DNA of 45,363 bases from an uncultured Lachnospiraceae bacterium (lineage in GTDB: Bacteria > Bacillota > Clostridia > Lachnospirales > Lachnospiraceae). Where the stretch lies: assembly GCA_910580195.1 (NCBI GenBank), contig CAJTWA010000038.1:1-45363 (forward strand). The letters are read 5' to 3'. The notes under the pieces were generated by a model. The model was not told the origin of the DNA and searched no databases. It was given only the letters and a program-made list of their open reading frames with translations. Position numbers and translations under genes: made by a program. Of the stretch, positions 32,490-41,544 are shown in pieces. Position 1 is the stretch's first letter. Each line of letters begins with the position of its first letter.

Positions 32490-33812
32490 ATGAGGAAAGA
32501 ACAGGGAATACAGGAATTTTTGGACGAAATCGGGAAGTCCGGCAGCGTGCTGGGGCTTAGCAGCATCCGGAGGCTGATGGGGGAACTGGGCAATGTGCAG
32601 GATAAGCTGAATATCGTCCATGTGGCGGGCACAAATGGGAAAGGTTCCCTGTGCGCCATGGTTTCTTCTATTTTAAGGGAGGCAGGGTACCGGGTAGGGG
32701 CCTACACTTCCCCGGCGGTTTTTTGCAGGGAGGAGCAGTATCAAGTCAATGGGGAGCCCATTACAGAGGAGGAATTTGCCGCGGCAGTTGCTGCTGTAAA
32801 AGAGGCATGCGGCAGGATTCAGGCAAAAGGGCAGGGCCTCCCGACCTTGTTCGAAGTGGAAACAGCCGTGGCTTTCCTGCATTTCTACTGGAAAAAATGC
32901 GATATTGCCCTGCTGGAAACCGGGCTGGGCGGGGAAGGGGATGCGACTAATATAATAAGGAAACCTTTGGTAAGCGTGCTGGTTTCTATCAGCATGGACC
33001 ATATGAAATTTTTGGGGGACAGCCTGGCAGGGATTGCCCGGGCAAAAGCCGGGATTATCAAGGAACATGGGGCCGTGGCGGCAATCTGGCCGGAGCAGGA
33101 GGAGGTGCGGCAGGTTTTGGAAGAAGCCTGCCGGGAAAAACATGCCAGCCTTTCCTATGCCAAAAAGGAGGAGGCGGTAGGCATACATTGGGAAGAGGGA
33201 GCCTTATGTTTTTCTTATGGGGAATATGGGGAGCTTAAGCTGTCCATGGCAGGGGCTTACCAAGCCCAAAACAGCATCTGCGCCATAAAAACGGCGGAAT
33301 TGCTGCGGGGGCAGGGCTTTCAGATCAGCCTTGGGGATATCAGGCGGGGGTTAAGAAAAGCCCAGTGGGAGGGGCGTTTTTCCGTATTATGCAGGAAGCC
33401 TTTGTTCCTTATGGACGGGGCGCACAATGAGGATGCGGCGAAAAAATTGCGGGAAACTTTAAAAATGGGTTTTACAAATGGAAAAATAATCTATATAATA
33501 GGGGTACTTGCTGATAAAGAATATGGGAAAATTTTGGAACTGACGCTCCCCTTGGCATGGAAAGTATTTACCGTCACGCCGGGAAACCCGAGGGCGCTGG
33601 ATGGGGAAGCGCTGGCGGAGCAGGCAAGGAAATACCATAAGGATGTCACGCCCTGCAAGACCGTCCGCCAAGCGGCCGCCCAAGCCATGGACTGTGCATT
33701 GGAAGAAGGGGGCATGGTGCTGGCTTTTGGCTCCCTGTCGTATCTGGGGGAGCTGAAACGTGCTTGCGGAGCTCTTTGTGCGGAAAAATACACCCGTGAA
33801 CCAAATGAATAG
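32490..33812 (+). CDS. folC: bifunctional folylpolyglutamate synthase / dihydrofolate synthase
   Basis: A 440-aa Mur-ligase-fold enzyme that adds glutamate to dihydropteroate and to folates. The ATP P-loop is HVAGTNGKGSLCAMV (about 48-62). SPAVFCREEQYQVNG, EVETAVAFLHF, ETGLGGEGDATNI and LMDGAHNEDAA are family motifs. ATG 32490 follows GGAGGG at 7 nt; the upstream in-frame TTG (32475) is not preferred. It is first in the operon folC-folE-folP-folBK, with 19 bp to folE. Confidence 0.95.
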   Translation: MRKEQGIQEFLDEIGKSGSVLGLSSIRRLMGELGNVQDKLNIVHVAGTNGKGSLCAMVSSILREAGYRVGAYTSPAVFCREEQYQVNGEPITEEEFAAAVAAVKEACGRIQAKGQGLPTLFEVETAVAFLHFYWKKCDIALLETGLGGEGDATNIIRKPLVSVLVSISMDHMKFLGDSLAGIARAKAGIIKEHGAVAAIWPEQEEVRQVLEEACREKHASLSYAKKEEAVGIHWEEGALCFSYGEYGELKLSMAGAYQAQNSICAIKTAELLRGQGFQISLGDIRRGLRKAQWEGRFSVLCRKPLFLMDGAHNEDAAKKLRETLKMGFTNGKIIYIIGVLADKEYGKILELTLPLAWKVFTVTPGNPRALDGEALAEQARKYHKDVTPCKTVRQAAAQAMDCALEEGGMVLAFGSLSYLGELKRACGALCAEKYTREPNE

Positions 33813-33831
33813 ATAGAGGAGAAATTAGGAA

Positions 33832-34389
33832 ATGGCAGATAGGGAGAAAATAGAACGTGCAGTTACCCTTTTATTAGAAGGGATGGGGGAGGATCCCAGC
33901 CGGGAAGGGCTTGCGGAAACCCCCAGCCGCATTGCAAGGATGTATGAAGAGATTTTTGCAGGGATTGGCAAAACGCCGGAAAGCTATCTGGGCAAGACTT
34001 TTTCGGCGGAAGGCAGCGGCATGGTCTTGGAAAAAGGCATTGTATTTTATTCCACCTGCGAGCACCATCTCCTGCCCTTTTATGGGAAAGCCCATGTTGC
34101 GTACCTTCCCGACGGGAAAGTGGTGGGCTTAAGCAAGCTGGCAAGGGCCGTGGAGGTGTATGCAAGGCGCCCCCAGCTTCAGGAACGCCTGACCGCCCAA
34201 ATTGCAGACGCCTTGATGGAATACTTACAGCCCAAAGGGGCGATGGTAATGGTGGAGGCAGAGCATATGTGCATGGCAATGCGGGGCATCAAGAAGCCCG
34301 GCGCCCAGACAGTGACAGTGGTTTCCAGGGGGGTATTTGCAGAGGAGAAAGAGTTACGGGAGGAATTCTTTCAGATGGTGGGGCGGTAG
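33832..34389 (+). CDS. folE: GTP cyclohydrolase I
   Basis: A 185-aa zinc enzyme: GTP to 7,8-dihydroneopterin triphosphate, the committed step of folate synthesis. Zinc ligands are in STCEHHLLPF and the later MCMAMRG cysteine. The GLSKLARAVEVYARRPQ helix and KKPGAQTVT are typical of the type IA enzyme. AGAGGAGAAA precedes ATG 33832. The 217-bp gap to folP is long for this operon. An open frame overlapping folE (34269-34478) has no ribosome site and is not called. An HD-domain gene often found here in related operons is absent. Confidence 0.96.
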   Translation: MADREKIERAVTLLLEGMGEDPSREGLAETPSRIARMYEEIFAGIGKTPESYLGKTFSAEGSGMVLEKGIVFYSTCEHHLLPFYGKAHVAYLPDGKVVGLSKLARAVEVYARRPQLQERLTAQIADALMEYLQPKGAMVMVEAEHMCMAMRGIKKPGAQTVTVVSRGVFAEEKELREEFFQMVGR

Positions 34390-34606
34390 GAGATGCCCGG
34401 ATCGTTTGCCGGAGGGAAGGGCAAAAGGCATATGATCTTGCAGGAAGAATTAGCAGGGAAGATTTGAATTTAATTTAGAAAAATATGGAATTGCTTAGGC
34501 AGGCAGTTAAAATAAACTTAGCGCTAACACATTTCTTGCAGAAAAATGTTGTTGAATGTGGTTACAAAAACAGTAGGATTCTAATAGGCAGCAGATGGAG
34601 GGCATC

Positions 34607-35452
34607 ATGGACAAGGATAAAAATAAGGCAATGCAAATCGGGAATAAGGTTTTTGAAGTAGGGAAACACACGTATGTAATGGGAATCCTGAATGTAACGC
34701 CAGATTCCTTTTCAGACGGCGGGAAGTTCAACCGCCCAGACGCAGCCCTTGCCCATGTGGAACAGATGGCTGCAGAGGGTGCGGACATCATCGACATTGG
34801 CGGGGAATCCACAAGGCCGGGGCACCAGCAAATCAGTGAGGAAGAGGAAATAGAACGGACTGCCCCAATCGTAGAACTTATTAAAAGCAGGTTTGACATT
34901 CCGGTTTCTGTTGATACTTATAAGGCAAACGTAGCCAAGGCTTGTCTGGAGGCCGGGGCAGGCTTGGTTAATGATGTCTGGGGGCTGAAATACGACAAGG
35001 CAATGGCTGGGCTGATTGCCGATGCGGGCGCCGCTTGCTGCCTGATGCATAACCGGGACGGGGCCGTATACGGCAATTTTATGGAAGAACTGAAATCTGA
35101 TTTGGAAGAAACGCTGGCGCTTGCCAAGGCTGGAGGAATCCCGGAACAAAACATTATCTTAGACCCGGGGGTTGGCTTTGGGAAAACGTATCAGCACAAT
35201 CTGGAGGCAATCTGTAAGCTAGGGGAGCTGCACAGCTTAGGATACCCTTTGCTGCTGGGAGCCTCCCGGAAATCCGTAGTCGGGCTGGCCTTGGACCTCC
35301 CGGTAGAGGAACGTCTGGAAGGCACGCTGGTGACAACGGTGCAGGCCGTTATGGCTGGGTATGCGTTTGTCCGGGTGCATGACGTGAAGGAAAATAAGCG
35401 GGCAATCCAGATGGCGGAAGCAATCCGGGAAGGATGGAAAGATGCCAGATAA
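34607..35452 (+). CDS. folP: dihydropteroate synthase
   Basis: A 281-aa TIM-barrel enzyme joining p-aminobenzoate to the pterin diphosphate; the sulfonamide target. Motifs: MGILNVTPDSFSDGG (residues about 25-39), DIIDIGGESTRPG, VNDVWGLKYD, IILDPGVGFGKT, LLLGASRKS. The start is either 34595 or 34607; GGAGGG overlaps the first ATG, so 34607 is favoured. Its 3' end is the origin of an 86-bp duplication that also copied the start of folBK (35417-35590). Confidence 0.95.
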   Translation: MDKDKNKAMQIGNKVFEVGKHTYVMGILNVTPDSFSDGGKFNRPDAALAHVEQMAAEGADIIDIGGESTRPGHQQISEEEEIERTAPIVELIKSRFDIPVSVDTYKANVAKACLEAGAGLVNDVWGLKYDKAMAGLIADAGAACCLMHNRDGAVYGNFMEELKSDLEETLALAKAGGIPEQNIILDPGVGFGKTYQHNLEAICKLGELHSLGYPLLLGASRKSVVGLALDLPVEERLEGTLVTTVQAVMAGYAFVRVHDVKENKRAIQMAEAIREGWKDAR

Positions 35453-35590
35453 AATACATAGTTGGGAATTTAGAAGTATTTGGCAAGCTTGGCGTGCTGC
35501 CAGAAGCAATCCGGGAAGGATGGAAGAATGTCAGATAAAATATATATTAGGAATTTAGAAGTATTTGGCAAGCACGGCGTGCTGCCGGAA
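35417..35590 (+). repeat. 86-bp diverged tandem duplication at the folP/folBK junction
   Basis: GAAGCAATCCGGGAAGGATGG starts the copies at about 35417 and 35503. Copy 1 covers the last folP codons and a decayed folBK start (ATGCCAGATAAAATACAT). Copy 2 contains the working folBK start (ATGTCAGATAAAATATAT). Both continue through TTTAGAAGTATTTGGCAAGC. A 1-nt difference puts copy 1 out of frame. Confidence 0.85.
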
Positions 35591-36340
35591 GAAAACAGGC
35601 TGGGGCAGAAGTTCCAGATTAATGCAGTCCTTTACACCCACACAAGGGAGGCTGGGTTAAAGGACGATTTAACAAAAACCATACACTATGGGGAAGTATC
35701 GCATTTTATGTCGGGTTTTATGATGGAGCACACCTTCCAATTAATTGAAACAGCCGCGGAACAGATGGCCCGCGCCGTTCTGTTAAGGTTTCCCGCCATG
35801 GAGAAAATCCGGCTGGAAATCTTAAAGCCGTGGGCGCCCATTGGCCTCCCGCTGGAATCCGTTTCCGTAGAAATTGAACGCGGGTGGCATCAGGCATTTG
35901 TAGCCATAGGGTCCAACCTTGGGGAGCGGGAAGATTACTTGGAACAGGGGCTTAAAGGCCTTAGAAGCTGTGAGGACTGCAGGGTGGAGCAGGTATCGGA
36001 AATCATTGCCACTAAGCCTTACGGCGTTACGGACCAGCCAGATTTCTTAAACGGCATGGTAAAGCTGAAAACCTTGTTAAGCCCGTGGGAACTGCTGCGG
36101 GAGCTTAACCGTATCGAACAGCAGGCCGGGCGGGAGCGGAAGGTGCACTGGGGGCCGCGGACGCTGGATTTGGACATTATTTTCTATGATAATTGCGTCA
36201 TAGACACGGAGGAATTAACTATCCCCCATCCCGATATGCACAACCGGGCATTTGTGCTGCAGCCCTTGGCAGAACTTGCCCCCTATTTCCGGCATCCTTT
36301 GCTGCATAAGACGGCCAGCCAGATGCTGGCGGAATTATAA
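35528..36340 (+). CDS. folBK: bifunctional dihydroneopterin aldolase / HPPK
   Basis: A 270-aa fusion. Residues 1-118 are FolB (YIRNLEVFGKHGVLPEEN, KTIHYGEV, IRLEILKPWAPIGLP), which splits dihydroneopterin. Residues about 122-270 are FolK (AFVAIGSNLGERED, GPRTLDLDIIFYDN, HPDMHNRAFVLQPLAE), which adds pyrophosphate to hydroxymethyldihydropterin. ATG 35528 with GGAAGGATGG ahead is the family start; the frame runs further upstream only because of the local duplication. It is the last gene of the folate operon. Confidence 0.94.
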   Translation: MSDKIYIRNLEVFGKHGVLPEENRLGQKFQINAVLYTHTREAGLKDDLTKTIHYGEVSHFMSGFMMEHTFQLIETAAEQMARAVLLRFPAMEKIRLEILKPWAPIGLPLESVSVEIERGWHQAFVAIGSNLGEREDYLEQGLKGLRSCEDCRVEQVSEIIATKPYGVTDQPDFLNGMVKLKTLLSPWELLRELNRIEQQAGRERKVHWGPRTLDLDIIFYDNCVIDTEELTIPHPDMHNRAFVLQPLAELAPYFRHPLLHKTASQMLAEL

Positions 36341-36478
36341 GGGGCAGGAAAAAATTGAGGTGCGGCCGTCCTTGGCTGCCAGAAAGAATAGGAAAGTTTC
36401 CGGCCATCAGGCCGGGTTTTAGGAAGGATGGGGCAAGCTTGCTGGCCATTGGCTGGCGGTTGGTAAAATTATAAGGGG
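36325..36478 (+). repeat. partial copy of the folBK 3' end in the spacer
   Basis: GCTGGCGG followed by AATTATAAGGGG (36325-36344, spanning the folBK stop) recurs as GCTGGCGG (36452-36459), an 8-nt insert, and ATTATAAGGGG (36468-36478). Confidence 0.5.
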
Positions 36479-36517
36479 ATAGGGGAATGGAACAAGCGTT
36501 AGGAAAGGGTTGCTAAG

Positions 36518-37504
36518 ATGGTAGGAGAACAAGATTTTGCCTATGAAAAAATTGAGGGAGGGATCCGCATTTTGCGCTGCTATGGCGTCAGCGGCAGGGT
36601 GGAAATCCCAGCAGAATTGGAAGGCCTTCCCGTCACGGAAGTGGCAGCCTATGCCTTTGCAGGCAGGATGGAAGAAGAGCCGGAAAATATCAGCGGCCTT
36701 CCCTGCATCTGCGGGACAAATCTGGAAGAGCTATACCTGCCGGAAACCATCCGGCGGCTGGGGCGTTATGTATTTTACAACTGCCTGCAGTTCCGGAAAT
36801 TATCTTTCAGCAGCAATATTTCCTATATGGGCGCAGGGGGCTTTACCGGGTGCGGAAGGCTTTCGCATTTAACCATGCGCCAGAAGGAAGGGGCCTCCTG
36901 CCTGCGGGAAATTTTGCAGGATTTAAAACAGCCTGTGGTTGTGGACTGCTATGGGCAGCCGGGGAAAGGGCTGGGCAATGTTGCGGCAGATGTTTTACAG
37001 GCAGGAACGCAGGGAGAAGCATTGGCTTGCCGCCTTGTCTATCCAGAATTTTACGAAGAGGCAGTGGAGAATACCCCGGCAAGGATTATTTCCACACAGA
37101 CCCATGGCATGGGCATCCAATACCGGAACACTTTCCGGGATACCCAGATTGTTTTTCCAGAATATGATAAACTATTCGAAACTGGGAAATATAATATGGA
37201 TATAACAACCATCCTAGAGATGTCCGTTGCAAGGCTTTCCCACCCTTACGCCCTGTCAGGCCATGCCAAGGCAGAATATGCGTTATGGCTGCGGGAGCAT
37301 TTAAAGGAAGGGGCAGGATATTTTCTGGGGCAGGGGCGGAAAGAAGAAGTAGGATGGCTGGCAATGTCCTTTGCAGAAACAAGGGAAGAACTGGAACTTC
37401 TGCTTGAGGCAGCGAACCAACAGGCCGATGCAGAACAGATTAGTTTCCTGATGGATGCCCTCCACCGCCGCTTTCTGGCAAAGACGCGGAAGTTTACCTT
37501 ATGA
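36518..37504 (+). CDS. leucine-rich repeat protein (BspA-like)
   Basis: A 328-aa protein without a signal peptide. The N-terminal half (about 20-135) contains BspA-type LRRs: GRVEIPAELEGLPVTEVAAY, then LEELYLPETIRRLGRYVFYN, then KLSFSSNISYMGAGGF, the typical rise of hydrophobics at fixed spacing. The C-terminal half (about 150-328) is helical with no recognised domain. It is probably cytosolic and a binding scaffold. It precedes a VWA protein (53-bp gap) and a MoxR ATPase in the same orientation, and may recruit their substrate. The start ATG 36518 has only a weak AGGAAAGG upstream. Confidence 0.82.
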   Translation: MVGEQDFAYEKIEGGIRILRCYGVSGRVEIPAELEGLPVTEVAAYAFAGRMEEEPENISGLPCICGTNLEELYLPETIRRLGRYVFYNCLQFRKLSFSSNISYMGAGGFTGCGRLSHLTMRQKEGASCLREILQDLKQPVVVDCYGQPGKGLGNVAADVLQAGTQGEALACRLVYPEFYEEAVENTPARIISTQTHGMGIQYRNTFRDTQIVFPEYDKLFETGKYNMDITTILEMSVARLSHPYALSGHAKAEYALWLREHLKEGAGYFLGQGRKEEVGWLAMSFAETREELELLLEAANQQADAEQISFLMDALHRRFLAKTRKFTL

Positions 37505-37557
37505 ACAAAGCTGCCTTTCCCATATGCGGGATGTTTCGGCAGTAGAAAGGACCATCC

Positions 37558-38877
37558 ATGTTTGAAGATGCATTATTAGAGAAAATAGCCGTCTGCAATG
37601 AAATCCTCAAAGATTCAAAAAATGAACTTTACCTAAACCTGCGCTTTTTTGACGTTGCCCTCCACAGCCTTGCCCCGGAGCCTTCCATGTCCCTTTCCAC
37701 AGCGGCTACGGACGGCGCGGTATACCGCTACAACCCAGAATATTTGATTGCGCAGTACAAGGTTGGCAGCGTCCCGGTGAACCGAGCCTACCTCCACAGC
37801 ATCCTCCACTGCCTCTTCGGCCACATATGGCATCGGCGGGCCGAGGAAGAACTGGCATACTGGAACCTTGCCTGTGACATTGCGGCAGAATATATTCTGG
37901 ACGGGCTTCCCCTGCGCTGCCTGCGCAATCCCCCCAAGCCTTACCGCCGGGCCGTCTATGATGGGATTCTGAAAAAAATCCCAGTCATCCATGGGGAGGC
38001 CGTGTTCCGTCTTTTGCAGGAAGAGGAGCCGGACATCCGGATTGTGGCAAGGCTGGTGCAGGAATTTACCGTGGACAGCCACGGGCTTTGGCCGGCGGGG
38101 GATACTGGCCCAAAATCCCCGCTGGAGCAGCAGGAGCAGTGGAAGGACATCCGGGATAAAATGGAAACGGAGCTGGACATTTTTTCCAAGGAGGCCGCGG
38201 AAGGATCCAAGGGCTTAAAAGAACAGCTTCGGGTGGAAAACCGGGAACGGTACGACTACCGGGAATTTTTGCGGAAGTTCTGCGTATTAAAGGAAGAAAT
38301 GCAGGTGGATTTGGACAGCTTTGACTATATTTTCTACAATTACGGCATGGAATTGTACGGGAACATGCCGCTGATTGAGCATCAGGAAACAAGGGAAGTG
38401 CAGAAGGTAGAGGATTTTGTGATTGTCATTGACACTTCCATGTCCTGCAAGGCCTCCTTGGTGCGGAAATTTCTGGAGGAAACCTACAGCATTTTAAGCC
38501 AGTCGGAATCCTTTACCCGCAGGTTCTGCATCCACATCATCCAGTGCGATGAGAGGGTGCAGTCCGATGTGGCAGTAGAAAACCAAAAACAGCTTGCGGC
38601 TTATATGGAGCAGTTTCAGGTGCAGGGCATGGGCGGCACGGATTTTCGGCCAGCCTTTGCATACGTGGAACGCCTGCTTGCAGAAAAGAAGTTCCACAAG
38701 CTGCGGGGGCTGGTTTATTTTACAGACGGCTATGGGACGTACCCCTTGAAAAAGCCGGTATATGACACGGCATTTGTGTTTTTCCGGGAGGATTATCAGG
38801 ATGTGGACGTGCCGCCTTGGGCAATTAAGTTAATCTTGGGGGAAGAAGAATTGCGGGAAACACCAAATAAAATATGA
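37558..38877 (+). CDS. VWA-like protein with degenerate DUF2201-type metallopeptidase domain
   Basis: A 439-aa protein. Residues about 1-235 match the putative metallopeptidase part of DUF2201 proteins: H80-SILH84-CLFGH89 stands where HExxH is expected, followed by YWNLACDIAAEYIL. The catalytic Glu is replaced by Ser, so hydrolysis is doubtful. Residues about 285-439 are a von Willebrand A domain with an intact MIDAS: D292-T-S-M-S296, T361 in GMGGTDF and Asp in YFTDGYG. Such proteins pair with MoxR AAA+ ATPases, as in RavA-ViaA and CoxD-CoxE. The MoxR gene follows after 101 bp. AGAAAGG lies ahead of ATG 37558. Confidence 0.88.
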   Translation: MFEDALLEKIAVCNEILKDSKNELYLNLRFFDVALHSLAPEPSMSLSTAATDGAVYRYNPEYLIAQYKVGSVPVNRAYLHSILHCLFGHIWHRRAEEELAYWNLACDIAAEYILDGLPLRCLRNPPKPYRRAVYDGILKKIPVIHGEAVFRLLQEEEPDIRIVARLVQEFTVDSHGLWPAGDTGPKSPLEQQEQWKDIRDKMETELDIFSKEAAEGSKGLKEQLRVENRERYDYREFLRKFCVLKEEMQVDLDSFDYIFYNYGMELYGNMPLIEHQETREVQKVEDFVIVIDTSMSCKASLVRKFLEETYSILSQSESFTRRFCIHIIQCDERVQSDVAVENQKQLAAYMEQFQVQGMGGTDFRPAFAYVERLLAEKKFHKLRGLVYFTDGYGTYPLKKPVYDTAFVFFREDYQDVDVPPWAIKLILGEEELRETPNKI

Positions 38878-38978
38878 AGAAATGACAATAATTAAATTTT
38901 GGTTTTATAAATGAAAGCGTAGCAAGCCAAAATGATAAGTGGTTTTGGGGATTGCATGGAAAGAAAAGGGAACAGGAT

Positions 38979-40712
38979 ATGAATATTAAACGGACCAAGG
39001 AAGAAATCAAAAATACCATTGAGGCTTACCTAAAAAGGGATGCTTACGGGGCTTACGAAATCCCTTCCATCCGCCAGCGGCCGGTGCTTTTGCTTGGCCC
39101 TCCGGGGGTAGGCAAGACCCAGATTATGGAACAGATTGCAAGGGAGTGCCAGATTGGCCTTGTGGCCTACACCATCACCCACCACACAAGGCAGAGCGCC
39201 ATCGGCTTGCCTTTCATTTCCAAAAAACAGTACGGCGGCAGGGAATATGCAGTGACGGAATATACCATGAGCGAAATTGTGGCCTCCATTTATGAAAAAA
39301 TGGAGCAGACGGGGCTTACGGAAGGGATCCTTTTTATCGACGAAATCAACTGTGTGTCGGAAACCCTTGCCCCTGCCATGCTGCAGTTCCTCCAATGCAA
39401 ATCTTTTGGGAACCATAAAATCCCGGAAGGATGGGTCATTGTTGCCGCAGGGAACCCGCCGGAGTACAACAAATCCGTCCGGGAATTTGATGTGGTGACA
39501 ATGGACCGGGTGAAGAAAATTGAGGTGGAGGCAGATTTTTTGGTGTGGAAAGAGTATGCCTACCAGCAGGGGCTCCATGGGGCGGTGATTTCTTACCTGA
39601 ACGCCAGAAAACAGAATTTTTACCAGATGGAAACCACTGTGGACGGCCGGAATTTTGCCACGCCAAGGGGCTGGGAGGATTTATCGGAATTTTTAACGAT
39701 GTATGAAAAGCTGGGAAAAACAGCAGACCGGGAAGTGGTAGCCCAGTACATCCAGTTTCCGAAGATTGCCAAGGATTTTGCCAATTATCTGGAACTTTAT
39801 GGGAAATACCAGACGGATTACCAGCTCGAGGAGATTTTCCAAGGGCGCCTGGATGAAATCCTGCTGAAAAAAATCGCCCATGCCTCCTTTGACGAACGCT
39901 TAAGCGTACTTGGGCTGATCCTCTCAAGGGTCAACGAGGAACTCAAGCGGGCGGTGCAATGGGAAGAGTATATGGAAATGCTGCAGCCCTGCCTGTTGGA
40001 ATTTAAGGAACTGGCAGGGGCAGGGCAGCCGGAAGCCGCCTTGCCCGAAACAGAGGCCCAAGGCTTGGGAAGGCATACAGCGGGAGGGGAAGAAACAGAA
40101 GCTGCCTTGCCCGAAGCAGGAGCCCAAGACTTGGGAAAGCATGAAGCGGGAGGGGAAGAAACAGAAGCTGCCTTGCCTGAAACAGAGGCCCAAGGCTTGG
40201 GAAGGCATACGGCGGCAGGGGAAGAAGCTGAAGCTGGCTGGGCAGAAACCAATTCTGGAAACTTAAATGGGTATCAGCTATTTTCAACGGTATGCAGGAA
40301 ATTAAATATAGAATATACAAATAAGAAAAACGCTGAGCTGTTAAGCCGTGAGGATGAGAAGCAATACCTCCGGGCCATTTCTGCCTTGGAGCGTTTCCAG
40401 CAGGCCCTTAAGCTGGAACTCCTTGCAGGCCCAGAGCAAGCGTTCCTGCGGGTGAAGGAGCTGTTCGGGCAGGAAAATGAAAAGTTTGCCCAGCAGCAGG
40501 AAACAGCATCCCTTACCTTAGAATATGCATTTGATTTTTTGGAAGGGGCCTTTGGCACAGGGCAGGAGATGGTAATGTTTATTACAGAATTAAATTCCAA
40601 TTATTACAGCGTGAAATTTTTGCAGGGCTGCGGCTGCCAGCGGTATTACCAATATAACAAAGAATTGCTGTTTGATGAAAAACGCAGGAAGCTGCTGGAA
40701 CGGTTGGAATAA
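38979..40712 (+). CDS. MoxR-type AAA+ ATPase
   Basis: A 577-aa protein. Walker A is GPPGVGKT (40-47) and Walker B ILFIDEIN with D121-E122. The sensor region VIVAAGNPPEYN and the lid helix fit the MoxR branch. After the ATPase core (to about residue 345) comes a Glu/Ala/Gly linker with three 22-residue repeats (352-417), then an about 150-residue helical C-terminal domain of unknown type. MoxR proteins act with VWA partners as chaperones for metal insertion or complex assembly. The upstream VWA protein is the likely partner. ATG 38979 is preferred to the in-frame TTG at 38952. HAD follows after 12 bp. Confidence 0.9.
   Translation: MNIKRTKEEIKNTIEAYLKRDAYGAYEIPSIRQRPVLLLGPPGVGKTQIMEQIARECQIGLVAYTITHHTRQSAIGLPFISKKQYGGREYAVTEYTMSEIVASIYEKMEQTGLTEGILFIDEINCVSETLAPAMLQFLQCKSFGNHKIPEGWVIVAAGNPPEYNKSVREFDVVTMDRVKKIEVEADFLVWKEYAYQQGLHGAVISYLNARKQNFYQMETTVDGRNFATPRGWEDLSEFLTMYEKLGKTADREVVAQYIQFPKIAKDFANYLELYGKYQTDYQLEEIFQGRLDEILLKKIAHASFDERLSVLGLILSRVNEELKRAVQWEEYMEMLQPCLLEFKELAGAGQPEAALPETEAQGLGRHTAGGEETEAALPEAGAQDLGKHEAGGEETEAALPETEAQGLGRHTAAGEEAEAGWAETNSGNLNGYQLFSTVCRKLNIEYTNKKNAELLSREDEKQYLRAISALERFQQALKLELLAGPEQAFLRVKELFGQENEKFAQQQETASLTLEYAFDFLEGAFGTGQEMVMFITELNSNYYSVKFLQGCGCQRYYQYNKELLFDEKRRKLLERLE
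40032..40229 (+). repeat. three 66-bp in-frame tandem repeats in the MoxR gene
   Basis: Units 40032-40097, 40098-40163 and 40164-40229 each encode 22 aa of the form EAALPETEAQGLGRH plus TAGGEET. Units 1 and 3 are closest; unit 2 differs at several codons. Confidence 0.9.
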
Positions 40713-40724
40713 AGAAAGGAATCA

Positions 40725-41396
40725 ATGGTTTTTATGAAAAAGACAACGGTTTTATTTGATTTGGACGGGACTTTGGTGGATACTGAGGAAGGCGTAGCAA
40801 GGAGCCTTCGTTACGCCATGGACAAGCTTGGGATGGAACAGCCAGACGCGGATACCATCCGTCGGTTTATCGGGCCTTTGGTACCGGATTCTTTCCAGCG
40901 GGAATATGGGTTTTCCGAGGAACGGGCGAAAAATGCAGATTTAATTTTCCGGGAACGCTATGAAACTATCGGCTTGTTTGAGTGCCGCCTGTTCCCCGGC
41001 GTAGAAGACGCGCTGAAAGCGTTAAAGGAAAAAGGCTGGCGCATCAGCGTGGCCTCCTCTAAGGAAGAAGGGCCTTGCCGGCAGATTTTAGAAAAATTCC
41101 ATGTCGCCCAGTATTTTGACTTGATTTGCGGGGCGCGGCTGAAGGAAGATATCGGCACGAAAATCGAAGTGCTCCGGGACGCCATGAAGCGGCTTGGGAT
41201 TTCGGATAAGGAAGAAGTGGTGCTGGTTGGCGACAGCCGTTACGATGCGAGGGGAGCACAGGAACTGGGCATTGGCTGCATTGGCGTTTCCTATGGGTTT
41301 GAGGAGGATTTCGGCGAAATGAGGAAGGCCGGGGTGACAGAGATTTTTGATACGTTAGATGAAGTTGTAAAGTATTTGGGGGAACCAGGCAGGTGA
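40725..41396 (+). CDS. HAD-family hydrolase (phosphoglycolate phosphatase-like)
   Basis: A 223-aa phosphatase. Motif I is FDLDGTLVDT with the nucleophile Asp, the motif II region is VASSKEEG, and motif IV is VLVGDSRYDARGA. The C1 helical cap (residues about 20-85) puts it with Gph/YjjG-like enzymes; the substrate is unknown and could be a sugar phosphate or nucleotide. The start is 40725 or 40734; AAAGGA is rather close to the first and far from the second. Its 12-bp gap after MoxR suggests co-transcription, though a functional link is not implied. Confidence 0.9.
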   Translation: MVFMKKTTVLFDLDGTLVDTEEGVARSLRYAMDKLGMEQPDADTIRRFIGPLVPDSFQREYGFSEERAKNADLIFRERYETIGLFECRLFPGVEDALKALKEKGWRISVASSKEEGPCRQILEKFHVAQYFDLICGARLKEDIGTKIEVLRDAMKRLGISDKEEVVLVGDSRYDARGAQELGIGCIGVSYGFEEDFGEMRKAGVTEIFDTLDEVVKYLGEPGR

Positions 41397-41544
41397 CATG
41401 CGGCGGAGTGGAAAGTTTCCCAGTAGCTTAGGAAAGCAGGGGATTGGGACGAGGCGGCTAGCGCGGGGAATGGAAGATTGAATGAGGGAAATGTAACATT
41501 AAAATATAGGAACAATGGAGAAAAAGCAGGAAGGAGTGCAGAAA

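Noticed and set aside
34269..34478. 69-codon forward frame overlapping the end of folE
   Set aside because: Out of frame with folE, no Shine-Dalgarno, and no domain; the folE-folP spacer is better called non-coding.
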